From positions 23,975 through 87,974 of the forward strand of contig JBFLWM010000035.1 of NCBI GenBank assembly GCA_040755915.1: a stretch of 64,000 nt of DNA. The letters run 5' to 3'. The notes under the pieces are model-generated. The model searched no databases and was not told the DNA's origin. It saw only the letters and a program-made list of their open reading frames with translations. Made by a program: the position numbers and the translations under genes. How positions within the stretch are numbered: the stretch's first letter is position 1; each line of letters opens with the position of its first letter. Shown here piece after piece: positions 49,178 to 58,507 of this stretch. This stretch comes from Sulfurivermis sp040755915. Its GTDB lineage: Bacteria > Pseudomonadota > Gammaproteobacteria > Thiohalomonadales > Thiohalomonadaceae.

Positions 49178-50925
49178 GCGAGCGCGAGCCCCACATTCCG
49201 CACTACGATGGACGCCTGCGTTTTCTGCTGGCCGTCCTCGGTCTCGCCACGGTGGTACTGATGTGGCGGGTGGTGGACCTGCATGTGTTCAATCGCGAAT
49301 TCCTCCAGCATCAGGGCGATGCCCGTGCCCTGCGCGTGGTCGAGGTGGCGGCGCACCGCGGCATGATCACTGATCGCCATGGCGAGCCTTTGGCGATCAG
49401 CACTCCCGTGGAATCGGTGTGGGCCAACCCGAAGGAACTGGCCGCTGCGCGCGATCACTGGAAGGCGCTGGCTCGCGTGCTGGAGTTGCCGCCGCGCGCG
49501 CTGGAGCAACTGCTGGCCAAGCGACAGGAACGCGAGTTCGTCTATCTACGCCGCCACATCACGCCGGAACTGGCGCAACAGGTGATGGCTCTGGAGATCC
49601 CGGGTGTTGCCCTGCAGCGCGAATACCGTCGCTACTATCCCGCCGGTGAAGTGTTCGCCCATGTGGTTGGATTCACCAATATCGACGATGCCGGCCAGGA
49701 AGGCATGGAGCTGCTGCACAACGACTGGCTCAAAGGCACGCCCGGCAGCAAGCGCGTCATCAAGGATCGCCTCGGTCGCATTGTGGAAAATGTGGAGAGC
49801 ATCAGCGAGCCGCGTCCGGGACAGGATCTGCGCCTGGCGCTGGATCGCCGTATCCAGTATCTCGCCTATCGTGAGCTGAAGGCGGTGGTGCAGCGCAGCC
49901 AGGCGCGCGCCGGTTCTGCCGTGGTGCTGGATGTGGCCAGCGGCGAGGTGCTGGCGATGGTGAACCAGCCGGCCTACAACCCCAACAATCGCAGTGGCCT
50001 GAGCAGCGAGCGCCTGCGCAACCGGACCGTCACGGACGTATTCGAGCCTGGCTCCACCATCAAGCCATTCACTGTGGCGGCGGCACTGGAAAGCGGCAAG
50101 TTTCGTCCCGACACGGTGATAGATACCGGCAGCGGTTTTCTGCGCGTCAACAGCCGCCTCACCGTGCGCGATGTGCACAACTACGGCCGTATCGATGTGA
50201 GCCGTGTGATTCAGAAGTCGAGTAATGTCGGCGCGGCCACCATGGCCCTGGCGATCAAGCCGCAGCAATTGTGGGACATGTTCAGTCGCCTGGGCCTCGG
50301 CACCATGACCGCCAGCGCCTTCCCCGGCGAGGCTACAGGCCTGCTCACTGATTACTCGCGCTGGCGTGAAACCGAACGAGCCACCCTGTCCTACGGCTAT
50401 GGCCTGTCGGTGACAGCGCTGCAACTGGCCCAGGCATATGCCGCCCTGGCTGCCGACGGCCGCATGCACTCAGTGACGATGCTGCCTGCAGCAGAACAGG
50501 CGCCGGAGACTCAGCAGGTGATGCGTCCGCAGATTGCCCAGCAGGTGCGCGCCATGCTGGAACTGGCAGTAGAGAAGGATGGCACGGGCAGCCGTGCTGC
50601 GGTGCCCGGCTATCGCGTCGGCGGCAAGACCGGCACGGCGCGCAAGGTAACCACCGGCGGTTACAGCGAAGATCGTTATCTCGCCCTGTTTGCCGGTTTT
50701 GCACCGGCGAGCACACCGCGCCTGGCGATGGTGGTAGTGATTGATGAGCCGCAGGGGGATGAGTACTACGGTGGCCAGGTGGCCGCGCCGGTGTTCGGCC
50801 GCGTGATGAGCGGTGCGTTGCGGCTGCTGGATATTGCCCCGGACGATCTGGAGTCGCTGGGTGTGAAACTGGCCGATGCCCCTGCACCGGCGCCGGTCCG
50901 CGTCACAACAAGGGGTGTCCTATGA
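49174..50925 (+). CDS. ftsI: Septal peptidoglycan transpeptidase FtsI (PBP3)
   Basis: 583 residues. One membrane helix (~14-34), a pedestal domain (HRGMITDRHGEPLAIS), then the transpeptidase domain with the three active-site motifs STIK (S294), SSN (348-350) and KTG (484-486). It crosslinks septal peptidoglycan together with FtsW, encoded 5 kb downstream. Start and stop overlap ftsL and murE. Confidence 0.97.
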   Translation: MSEREPHIPHYDGRLRFLLAVLGLATVVLMWRVVDLHVFNREFLQHQGDARALRVVEVAAHRGMITDRHGEPLAISTPVESVWANPKELAAARDHWKALARVLELPPRALEQLLAKRQEREFVYLRRHITPELAQQVMALEIPGVALQREYRRYYPAGEVFAHVVGFTNIDDAGQEGMELLHNDWLKGTPGSKRVIKDRLGRIVENVESISEPRPGQDLRLALDRRIQYLAYRELKAVVQRSQARAGSAVVLDVASGEVLAMVNQPAYNPNNRSGLSSERLRNRTVTDVFEPGSTIKPFTVAAALESGKFRPDTVIDTGSGFLRVNSRLTVRDVHNYGRIDVSRVIQKSSNVGAATMALAIKPQQLWDMFSRLGLGTMTASAFPGEATGLLTDYSRWRETERATLSYGYGLSVTALQLAQAYAALAADGRMHSVTMLPAAEQAPETQQVMRPQIAQQVRAMLELAVEKDGTGSRAAVPGYRVGGKTGTARKVTTGGYSEDRYLALFAGFAPASTPRLAMVVVIDEPQGDEYYGGQVAAPVFGRVMSGALRLLDIAPDDLESLGVKLADAPAPAPVRVTTRGVL

Positions 50926-52427
50926 TGGCCCAGTCGAGCCCGGTGCCGGGATATCCGCTACAGAAGTTGTTGCAAGGGCTGATCGATGCGGCCATCCCTG
51001 CCTCCTGTGCCATTTGCGGCATTACGCTGGACAGTCGCAAGGTACGGCCCGGTGACCTGTTCATCGCTTTGGGCGGTAGCCGCGAGCATGGTGCTGCCTA
51101 TATTGCGCAGGCGATCGAGCGTGGTGCCGTTGCTGTGCTGGTAGATGGGCAGAGTGGTGATGTGTCTGCAGCCGTGCCGCTGGTGGCAGTGACGGGTTTG
51201 CGCGCCAAGGTCGGGCATATCGCCGCCCGATTTTTCGGTGAGCCGAGCCGTGTCATGGTCATGTACGGCATTACCGGAACCAACGGCAAAACCTCGGTGA
51301 GTCAATTTATCGCACAGGCGTTGTCGGTGGATGCGCCTTGTGGTGTCAATGGCACGTTGGGCAGTGGTATCTACGGTGCGTTGCACAGTACCGGCCATAC
51401 CACACCCGATGCCGTAACCCTGCAAGCGGAACTGGCGGCACAACAGGCGGCGGGTGCCAGTGCTGCGGTGATGGAGGTGTCTTCCCATGCCCTTGATCAG
51501 CAGCGTGTAGCCGGTGTTGCCTTCGATGTAGCCGTGTACACCAACCTGAGCCATGAGCATCTGGACTACCACGGCGACATGGCGGCGTATGCGCTGGCCA
51601 AGCGGCGCCTGTTCCAGTGCGAGGGATTGAAGAGTGCAGTGCTCAATCTGGATGATGCGATTGGTGGACAGTGGTTCGCCGAGTTGCAGGGGCAACTGGA
51701 CTGCATTGGTTACGGCTTCGGAACGCTGGCACACCAGGTGGAAGGCAAGGTACTGCGTGGCAGCGAACTGCAACTCTGTCCGGTGGGGCTGACGTTCACG
51801 GTGTCATCGTCATGGGGCGAGGCGCGCATTGCGACCGCGCTGCTCGGCGAGTTCAATGCCGCCAATCTGTTGGCGGCACTCGGCGCCTTGCTGGCAGGCG
51901 GCATGAGTTTCGACACCGCCGTGCAACGCCTCAAGCAGGTGCGTACCGTACCTGGCCGCATGGAGCGCTTCGGCACCGTACACCAGCCTACGGTGGTGGT
52001 GGATTATGCCCATACCCCGGATGCGCTGGAACAGGTGCTGCAGGCGCTGCGCGGGCATTGCGCCGGCACCCTGTGGTGCGTGTTTGGTTGCGGCGGCGAT
52101 CGTGATCGGGCCAAGCGCCCGCTGATGGGGCAGTTGGCGGAGGCGTTGGCCGATCGGGTGGTTCTTACCGACGATAATCCGCGCAGCGAAAATCCCTGGG
52201 ACATCATTGAAGATATCCAGCGTGGCATGAAAGAGCCGGACGCCGCCTATGTCATGCGTGATCGGGCGGCTGCCATCGGTCACGCCATCGGCATGGCCGA
52301 GGCAGGCGATATCGTGCTGGTGGCAGGCAAGGGGCATGAAACCGAGCAGCTCATCGCCGGCCGGGTGCTGCCGTTCTCGGATCGCGAGGAAGTCGCGCGC
52401 TGCCTGCGGGAGCGGGGTGATGCATAA
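50922..52427 (+). CDS. murE: UDP-MurNAc-tripeptide synthetase MurE (meso-DAP adding)
   Basis: 501 residues. It adds the third residue of the stem peptide. ATP loop GTNGKTS is at residues 119-125; EVSSHALDQQRV and the substrate-specificity motif DNPR (LTDDNPRSENP, about 417-424) indicates meso-diaminopimelate. ATG overlaps the ftsI stop by 4 bases. Confidence 0.97.
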   Translation: MMAQSSPVPGYPLQKLLQGLIDAAIPASCAICGITLDSRKVRPGDLFIALGGSREHGAAYIAQAIERGAVAVLVDGQSGDVSAAVPLVAVTGLRAKVGHIAARFFGEPSRVMVMYGITGTNGKTSVSQFIAQALSVDAPCGVNGTLGSGIYGALHSTGHTTPDAVTLQAELAAQQAAGASAAVMEVSSHALDQQRVAGVAFDVAVYTNLSHEHLDYHGDMAAYALAKRRLFQCEGLKSAVLNLDDAIGGQWFAELQGQLDCIGYGFGTLAHQVEGKVLRGSELQLCPVGLTFTVSSSWGEARIATALLGEFNAANLLAALGALLAGGMSFDTAVQRLKQVRTVPGRMERFGTVHQPTVVVDYAHTPDALEQVLQALRGHCAGTLWCVFGCGGDRDRAKRPLMGQLAEALADRVVLTDDNPRSENPWDIIEDIQRGMKEPDAAYVMRDRAAAIGHAIGMAEAGDIVLVAGKGHETEQLIAGRVLPFSDREEVARCLRERGDA

Positions 52428-53802
52428 GTCATCGGCAATTCATCTGCCCGAAGGGATCCAGGTGCGCCTGTCGCAGGCGGCAGCCTGGTTGGCGGCGGAG
52501 CGCAGCGGTGCCGACGTGGAATTCCGCGGTGTCAGCACCGATACGCGCACCCTGCCATCGGGCGCCCTGTTCATCGCGCTGCGCGGCCCACGTTTTGATG
52601 GGCATGAGTATGTCGCCGAGGCGGCGGCACGCGGTGCTGTTGCCGTACTGGTTGAGCATGCGGTGGACAGTCCGTTGCCACAGCTCGTGGTACGCGACAC
52701 GCGTCTGGCGCTGGGGCGCCTCGCTGCAGCCTGGCGTCTGCACTGCAATACGCCGCTGGTGGCGATCACCGGGAGCAACGGCAAGACCACGGTGAAGGAG
52801 ATGTGCCGCGCCATCTTTGCCCGCACCGGGGAGGTGCTGGCTACCGAGGGCAATCTGAACAACGACATCGGCGTGCCACTGACCCTGCTCCGGCTGATGC
52901 CGCAACACCGTCATGCGGTGATCGAGATGGGTGCCAATCACAGCGGCGAAATCGCCTATTTGAGCGATCTGGCGCAGCCCGACGCGGCAGTCATCACCAA
53001 TGCAGGGCCGGCGCACCTCGCCGGTTTCGGTTCGGTCGAGGGCGTCGCGCGTGCCAAAGGTGAGATCTACCGCGGCCTCCGCGACAACGGCGTGGCCGTG
53101 ATCAATGCCGATGATGCCTACGCCGATCTGTGGCGTGGCATGGCCGGCACGCAGCGGCAACTGTGTTTCGGCATGGCGCCGGAGGCCGTGGTGACTGCGC
53201 GCTGGCAGGCCGAAGCTGCCGGCAGTCGCTTGTGGCTGCAAACCCCGGCAGGCGAGACGGAGCTGCTGTTGCCGCTGCCGGGACGTCACAACGTGATGAA
53301 CGCCCTGGCGGCCACGGCGCTGGCGCTGGCGCTGGATGTCGATCTGGCCGCGGTACGCAGCGGCCTCGAAGGAATGCAGGGGGTGGCCGGCCGCCTGGCA
53401 GCACGCACGGCTTTCAACGGCGCACAGCTCGTCGACGACAGCTATAACGCCAATCCGGCCTCGATGCGGGCGGCGATCGATGTGCTGGCGGCATGTCCGG
53501 CGCCACGCATCCTGGTGGTGGGTGATATGGGAGAACTGGGTGAGGGGGCGGCACAATTACATCGTGAAGTCGGTGTGTATGCCCGCGCAGCTGGTATCGA
53601 GTCGCTGTATGCCACCGGCCCGCTCAGCATGGCGACGGTTGAAGGGTTTGGCGAGGGGGGGCGGCACTTCACTGATTGTGATGTGCTGGTAAAGGCGCTG
53701 CGGCAGGCGATGAGCGCGGAGACGACGGTGCTGGTCAAGGGATCGCGCAGCGCCCGCATGGAGCGGGTGGTCGAAGCGCTACAACGGGGGGGGCAGGGCT
53801 GA
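52420..53802 (+). CDS. murF: UDP-MurNAc-tripeptide D-Ala-D-Ala ligase MurF
   Basis: 460 residues from ATG 52420 (MHKSSAIHLPEG), overlapping murE by 8 bases; a GTG one codon earlier is possible. It attaches D-Ala-D-Ala to complete the UDP-MurNAc-pentapeptide. ATP loop GSNGKTT is at residues 118-124; TEGNLNNDIGVPLTLLRL and DDSYNANPASMRAAI are conserved. Its stop overlaps mraY by one base. Confidence 0.97.
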   Translation: MHKSSAIHLPEGIQVRLSQAAAWLAAERSGADVEFRGVSTDTRTLPSGALFIALRGPRFDGHEYVAEAAARGAVAVLVEHAVDSPLPQLVVRDTRLALGRLAAAWRLHCNTPLVAITGSNGKTTVKEMCRAIFARTGEVLATEGNLNNDIGVPLTLLRLMPQHRHAVIEMGANHSGEIAYLSDLAQPDAAVITNAGPAHLAGFGSVEGVARAKGEIYRGLRDNGVAVINADDAYADLWRGMAGTQRQLCFGMAPEAVVTARWQAEAAGSRLWLQTPAGETELLLPLPGRHNVMNALAATALALALDVDLAAVRSGLEGMQGVAGRLAARTAFNGAQLVDDSYNANPASMRAAIDVLAACPAPRILVVGDMGELGEGAAQLHREVGVYARAAGIESLYATGPLSMATVEGFGEGGRHFTDCDVLVKALRQAMSAETTVLVKGSRSARMERVVEALQRGGQG

Positions 53803-54884
53803 TGCTGCTTTATCTGGCCGATTATCTGGCGCAGTTCTACAGCGGCTTTAACGTATTCCAGTACCTGACGCTGCGCGCGATCCTGGGGGTGCTGACTGCG
53901 CTGCTGATCTCGCTGCTGTTGGGGCCGGCGATGATTCGCCGCCTCAGTCTGTATCAAATCGGCCAGCATGTGCGCAACGATGGGCCGCAGAGCCACCTGT
54001 CCAAGGCGGGTACGCCGACCATGGGCGGTGCCTTGATACTGGTCGCAATCATCATCAGCACGCTGTTGTGGGCCGATTTGAGCAATCGCTATATCTGGGT
54101 GGTATTGGCGGTGACCGTGCTGTTCGGTTTTGTCGGCTGGCTCGATGACTACATCAAGCTGGTAAAGAAGCAGTCGCAGGGGCTGCGCGCCAAACACAAG
54201 TATCTGCTGCAGTCGCTGTTCGGTTTTGCGGCTGCCGTGTTTCTGTTCTCCACGGCACAAACGCCGGTGGAGACCCAGCTGATCGTTCCGTTCTTCAAGA
54301 ATGTGGCACTGCCGCTTGGTATCGGTTTCATTCTGTTCACCTATCTGGTGATCGTGGGTACGAGCAATGCAGTGAATCTTACCGATGGCCTTGATGGCCT
54401 CGCCATTCTGCCGACGGTGATGGTGGCGGGTGCCCTCGGCCTGTTTGCCTATGTCGCGGGCCATGTGCATTTCGCCACCTATCTTGGCGTGCCCTACGTG
54501 CCGGGTGCCGGCGAGGTGGCGGTAATCTGCGGCGCGCTGGTGGGGGCCGGTCTCGGCTTTCTCTGGTTCAACACCTATCCGGCCCAGGTGTTCATGGGCG
54601 ATATCGGCGCGCTGGCCCTGGGAGCGGCGCTCGGTACGATCGCCGTGGTGGTGCGGCAGGAGATCGTGCTGTTCATCATGGGTGGCGTATTCGTGATGGA
54701 GACTGTTTCGGTGATTCTGCAGGTGGGGTCATTCAAGCTCACCGGCCGGCGCATCTTCCGCATGGCACCGCTGCATCATCATTTTGAATTGAAGGGCTGG
54801 CCGGAGCCGCGCGTGATCGTGCGCTTCTGGATCATCACCGTCATCCTGGTACTGATTGGCCTGGCTTCGTTGAAGATACGCTGA
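53802..54884 (+). CDS. mraY: Phospho-MurNAc-pentapeptide translocase MraY
   Basis: 360 residues with about ten membrane helices. MraY transfers phospho-MurNAc-pentapeptide to undecaprenyl phosphate to form lipid I. Signature segments are KAGTPTMGGALIL, GFVGWLDDYIKL with the catalytic Asp pair, NAVNLTDGLDGLA and the HHHFELKGWPE cytoplasmic loop. It begins at the last base of murF and ends one base before murD. Confidence 0.97.
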   Translation: MLLYLADYLAQFYSGFNVFQYLTLRAILGVLTALLISLLLGPAMIRRLSLYQIGQHVRNDGPQSHLSKAGTPTMGGALILVAIIISTLLWADLSNRYIWVVLAVTVLFGFVGWLDDYIKLVKKQSQGLRAKHKYLLQSLFGFAAAVFLFSTAQTPVETQLIVPFFKNVALPLGIGFILFTYLVIVGTSNAVNLTDGLDGLAILPTVMVAGALGLFAYVAGHVHFATYLGVPYVPGAGEVAVICGALVGAGLGFLWFNTYPAQVFMGDIGALALGAALGTIAVVVRQEIVLFIMGGVFVMETVSVILQVGSFKLTGRRIFRMAPLHHHFELKGWPEPRVIVRFWIITVILVLIGLASLKIR

Positions 54885-54885
54885 C

Positions 54886-56223
54886 ATGACACTGATCGTC
54901 GGATTGGGCAAGACCGGACTCTCTGTGGCGCGCTTCCTGGCGCGACGCGGCGAGCGTTTTGCCGTGGCCGACAGTCGTGTCAATCCGCCGGGATTGGAGC
55001 AGCTGCGTGCCGAACGTCCCGCAGTCGAGGCGCATCTCGGCCCGTTCGATGCCGAACTGTTCCGTCGTCAGACGCGCCTTATCGTCAGTCCCGGCGTATC
55101 GCTGCAGGAACCGGCCCTCTGCGCTGCACGCGCTGCCGGCGTTGAAATCTTCGGCGATGTCGAACTGTTTGCGCGCAGTGTGGATGCTCCGGTGGTGGGT
55201 ATTACCGGTTCCAATGGCAAGAGCACGGTCACGACCCTGGTAGGAGCGATGGCCGAGGCATCCGGTCTGGAGACGCGGATGGGCGGCAATCTCGGCACGC
55301 CGGCGCTTGAATTACTGCTTGAATCGGACGAGGCCGGCGCACCGGACCTGTATGTCCTGGAGTTGTCCAGCTTTCAGCTGGAGACGGTGACCACGCTCAA
55401 CTGCCGTGCGGCCACCGTGCTCAATCTCAGTGCCGATCATCTGGATCGGCATGGCGGCATGGATGAATACGCGGGTTTCAAGCAGCGCATATTCCGTGGC
55501 GACGGCGTGATGGTACTCAATGCCGATGACGCGCGAGTGAGCGCCATGGCGGAGGACGGGCGAGAGGTGCGCTGGTTCAGTCTGGAGGCTCCGCGTGATG
55601 AAGTGTCTTACGGTGTGCGCTGGATTGATGGCCGAACCTGTTTGTGTCGTGGCACTGACACCCTCCTCGCCGTGGAGGAGTTGAAAGTTGCCGGCCGTCA
55701 CAACTGGGCGAACGCCTTGGCAGCGTTGGCATTGGGTGATGCGATGGCGTTTCCGCGTGCTGCGATGCTGCGCGCGCTGCGCGAATTCAGTGGTTTGCCG
55801 CACCGCTGTCAGTGGGTGGCCGAGATCGGCGGCGTGAGCTGGTATGACGATTCCAAGGGTACCAATGTCGGTTCTACCATCGCTGCCTTGTCAGGCATGC
55901 CGGGTGGCAAGGTGGTGCTCATTGCCGGCGGCGATGGCAAGGGACAGGAATTTTCACCGTTGCGCGATGCGGTGGCAGCCCATGCCCGTGCGGTAGTCCT
56001 TATCGGTCGTGATGCACCGCTGATTGAGCAGGCGCTCGACGGGGCTGTGCCGGTAGTCCACGCCGGGCGGAACATGGAACAGGCAGTGCGTGAATGTGCG
56101 CGGCTGGCGCAGCCGGGTGACAGTGTCCTGTTGTCACCGGCCTGTGCCAGCTTCGATATGTTTGACAATTATGTGCACCGCGCCGAAGTGTTTGTCGCTG
56201 CGGTGCGGGGGCTGACGGCATGA
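54886..56223 (+). CDS. murD: UDP-MurNAc-L-Ala D-Glu ligase MurD
   Basis: 445 residues. N-terminal Rossmann-like UDP-binding domain (TLIVGLGKTGLSVARFLARRG), ATP loop GSNGKST at residues 108-114, ELSSFQLETV and WYDDSKGTNVGST in the central and C-terminal domains. It adds D-glutamate, the second residue. The start lacks a long leader but follows the canonical MurD N-terminus. The stop overlaps ftsW by 4 bases. Confidence 0.97.
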   Translation: MTLIVGLGKTGLSVARFLARRGERFAVADSRVNPPGLEQLRAERPAVEAHLGPFDAELFRRQTRLIVSPGVSLQEPALCAARAAGVEIFGDVELFARSVDAPVVGITGSNGKSTVTTLVGAMAEASGLETRMGGNLGTPALELLLESDEAGAPDLYVLELSSFQLETVTTLNCRAATVLNLSADHLDRHGGMDEYAGFKQRIFRGDGVMVLNADDARVSAMAEDGREVRWFSLEAPRDEVSYGVRWIDGRTCLCRGTDTLLAVEELKVAGRHNWANALAALALGDAMAFPRAAMLRALREFSGLPHRCQWVAEIGGVSWYDDSKGTNVGSTIAALSGMPGGKVVLIAGGDGKGQEFSPLRDAVAAHARAVVLIGRDAPLIEQALDGAVPVVHAGRNMEQAVRECARLAQPGDSVLLSPACASFDMFDNYVHRAEVFVAAVRGLTA

Positions 56224-57404
56224 ACGGCAGCAGTGTTCTCTGGCGCAATTACCGGCAGCCGTCGCTGCCGTTGCGCAACCGTGTCGCAGATGTGGCACAG
56301 GGCGACATCCCCCTGTTGCTGGCGGTGATGGCGTTGCTGGCGCTTGGCCTGCTGATGGTGGGGTCGGCCTCGATCTCCATCGCCGATCGTCAGGTCGGGG
56401 CTCCGTTCCACTACCTGCTGCGGCAGGGTGCCTATGTCGGGGTGGGAGTAATACTGGTGATCCTGATGGTACAGATCCCGTTGGCGGTATGGCAGCGGGT
56501 CGGGCCGGTGTTGCTGCTGCTCAGCCTGATGCTGTTGTTGCTGGTTCTGATTCCGGGTGTTGGACGCAATGTAAATGGTGCTACACGCTGGATTTCCCTT
56601 GGGGTATTCACCCTGCAGGTGTCGGAGGTGGCCAAGCTGGCACTGATCATTTACACCGCCGGTTATCTGGTGCGCCGCGGCGACGAGGTGCGCACATCGG
56701 TGCGCGGGTTTCTCAAGCCGTTGGGTGTGCTTGTGGTGTTTGCCGTACTGTTGCTTGCGCAGCCGGATTTCGGTGCCCTGGTGGTACTTGGTTCGACACT
56801 GCTCGGCATGCTGTTTCTGGCCGGCGTACGCCTGTGGATGTTCGGCTTGCTGGTGGCCGGTGCGGCTGGAGCTCTGGCGCTGCTTGCCATTACCTCGCCC
56901 TACCGTATGGAGCGCCTTACCACGTTCATGAATCCGTGGGCCGATCCCTTCAACAGTGGTTTTCAGCTGACCCAGGCCCTCATTGCCTTCGGCCGGGGCG
57001 ACTGGTTTGGTGTCGGCCTCGGTGGCAGTGTGCAGAAGCTGTTTTACCTGCCGGAGGCGCACACGGATTTTCTGTTTGCCGTTCTGGCCGAGGAGCTGGG
57101 GTTATTCGGTGCGCTGGCGGTGATTCTGCTGTTTGTGTTCGTGGTGTGGCGAGCCTTCACCATCGGTCGTGCGGCAGCCGGGCTGGGTGCGCACTACGGT
57201 GCCTATCTGGCCTATGGCATCGGGCTTCTCGTCGCTGTGCAGGCGTGCATCAATCTCGGCGTCAATATGGGTGTGCTGCCCACCAAGGGATTGACCCTGC
57301 CGCTGATGAGTTATGGCGGCTCCAGCATGCTGATCACCTGCAGCGCAATCGGTCTGTTGTTACGGGTGGATCGGGAAAACCGGCGCGGAGGGCAGAGCGT
57401 ATGA
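56220..57404 (+). CDS. ftsW: Septal peptidoglycan glycosyltransferase FtsW (SEDS)
   Basis: 394 residues with about ten membrane helices. SEDS-family polymerase that makes septal glycan strands with FtsI. GVNGATRWI-type region appears here as NVNGATRWISLGVFTLQVSEVAKLAL; the catalytic Asp region and the C-terminal GVNMGVLPTKGLTLPLMSYGGSSM are intact. Overlaps murD and murG by 4 bases each. Confidence 0.96.
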   Translation: MNGSSVLWRNYRQPSLPLRNRVADVAQGDIPLLLAVMALLALGLLMVGSASISIADRQVGAPFHYLLRQGAYVGVGVILVILMVQIPLAVWQRVGPVLLLLSLMLLLLVLIPGVGRNVNGATRWISLGVFTLQVSEVAKLALIIYTAGYLVRRGDEVRTSVRGFLKPLGVLVVFAVLLLAQPDFGALVVLGSTLLGMLFLAGVRLWMFGLLVAGAAGALALLAITSPYRMERLTTFMNPWADPFNSGFQLTQALIAFGRGDWFGVGLGGSVQKLFYLPEAHTDFLFAVLAEELGLFGALAVILLFVFVVWRAFTIGRAAAGLGAHYGAYLAYGIGLLVAVQACINLGVNMGVLPTKGLTLPLMSYGGSSMLITCSAIGLLLRVDRENRRGGQSV

Positions 57405-58507
57405 GTGCGCCGCGTATCCTGATCATGGCCGGTGGTACCGGCGGCCATGTATTCCCGGCCCTGGCCGTGGCGCAGGAATTGCGCCGTCGCGGTGCCGAGG
57501 TGAGCTGGCTCGGCACACGCGCTGGTATCGAGGCGGAACTGGTGCCGCAAGCCGGCATTGATATCGACTACATCAGCATTGCTGGTCTGCGCGGCAAGGG
57601 GATACTGGGCTGGCTGTTGGCGCCGTTGCGCATCGTGCGGGCGCTGTGGCAGTCCTTTGCCGTACTGCGCCGCCGCGAGCCGCAGGCGGTGCTTGGCTTG
57701 GGTGGTTTTGCGTCCGGTCCGGGCGGCCTTGCTGCCTGGCTGACTGGACGTCCCTTGCTCATTCACGAACAGAACGCGGTGGCGGGGTTGACCAATCGCC
57801 TCTTGGGTCGAGTGGCCAAGCAGGTGATGCAGGCCTTCCCCGGCGCCTTTGCCGAGGCGCCCTGGGTAAGCACCTGTGGCAATCCGGTGCGTGAGGAGAT
57901 CGCAGCCCTTGCGGCCCCTGAACTACGCTATGCCGCCCATCAGGGCCCGCTGCGCCTGCTGGTAGTCGGTGGCAGTCTCGGTGCCATGGCGCTGAATGAA
58001 ACCCTGCCGCGCGCACTGGCCCTGCTGCCGGTCGGGCAGCGACCCCTGGTGCGCCACCAGACCGGACGCCGTCATCTGGAGCAGGTGCAACAGTTCTATC
58101 AGGCCGCTGGTGTTGAGGGTGAGCTGATGCCGTTCATCGATGATATGGCGGCTGCCTATGACTGGGCGGACGTGGTGCTGTGCCGTGCCGGTGCCCTGAC
58201 GGTCAGCGAACTGGCAGCCGCAGGCGTGGCGTCGGTGCTGGTGCCTTACCCGCATGCAGTGGATGACCATCAGACGCGTAATGCGGCGTTCCTGGTCAAT
58301 GCAGATGCAGCAGAGTTGTTGCCGCAACACAGCATGAGCACGGAGACGCTGGCAGAGCTGCTGCAGCGTTTCTGTACCAATCACGATGCCGGTCGCACGG
58401 CGCTGTGCGGCATGGCGCAGGCGGCGCGCCGTCTGGCGCGGCCCGAGGCGACGGCGATGGTGGCGGAGGCCTGTCTTGCCGCCACGGCAACGAGGAAGGC
58501 AGCATGA
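57401..58507 (+). CDS. murG: Undecaprenyl-PP-MurNAc-pentapeptide GlcNAc transferase MurG
   Basis: 368 residues from ATG 57401 (MSAPRILIMAGGTGGHVFPAL). The GT-B fold enzyme adds GlcNAc to lipid I to form lipid II on the inner face of the membrane. AGGTGGHVFPALAVA, HEQNAVAGLTNRLLG, VVGGSLGAMALNE and the UDP-GlcNAc site CRAGALTVSELAAAG are diagnostic. Overlaps ftsW and murC by 4 bases each. Confidence 0.97.
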   Translation: MSAPRILIMAGGTGGHVFPALAVAQELRRRGAEVSWLGTRAGIEAELVPQAGIDIDYISIAGLRGKGILGWLLAPLRIVRALWQSFAVLRRREPQAVLGLGGFASGPGGLAAWLTGRPLLIHEQNAVAGLTNRLLGRVAKQVMQAFPGAFAEAPWVSTCGNPVREEIAALAAPELRYAAHQGPLRLLVVGGSLGAMALNETLPRALALLPVGQRPLVRHQTGRRHLEQVQQFYQAAGVEGELMPFIDDMAAAYDWADVVLCRAGALTVSELAAAGVASVLVPYPHAVDDHQTRNAAFLVNADAAELLPQHSMSTETLAELLQRFCTNHDAGRTALCGMAQAARRLARPEATAMVAEACLAATATRKAA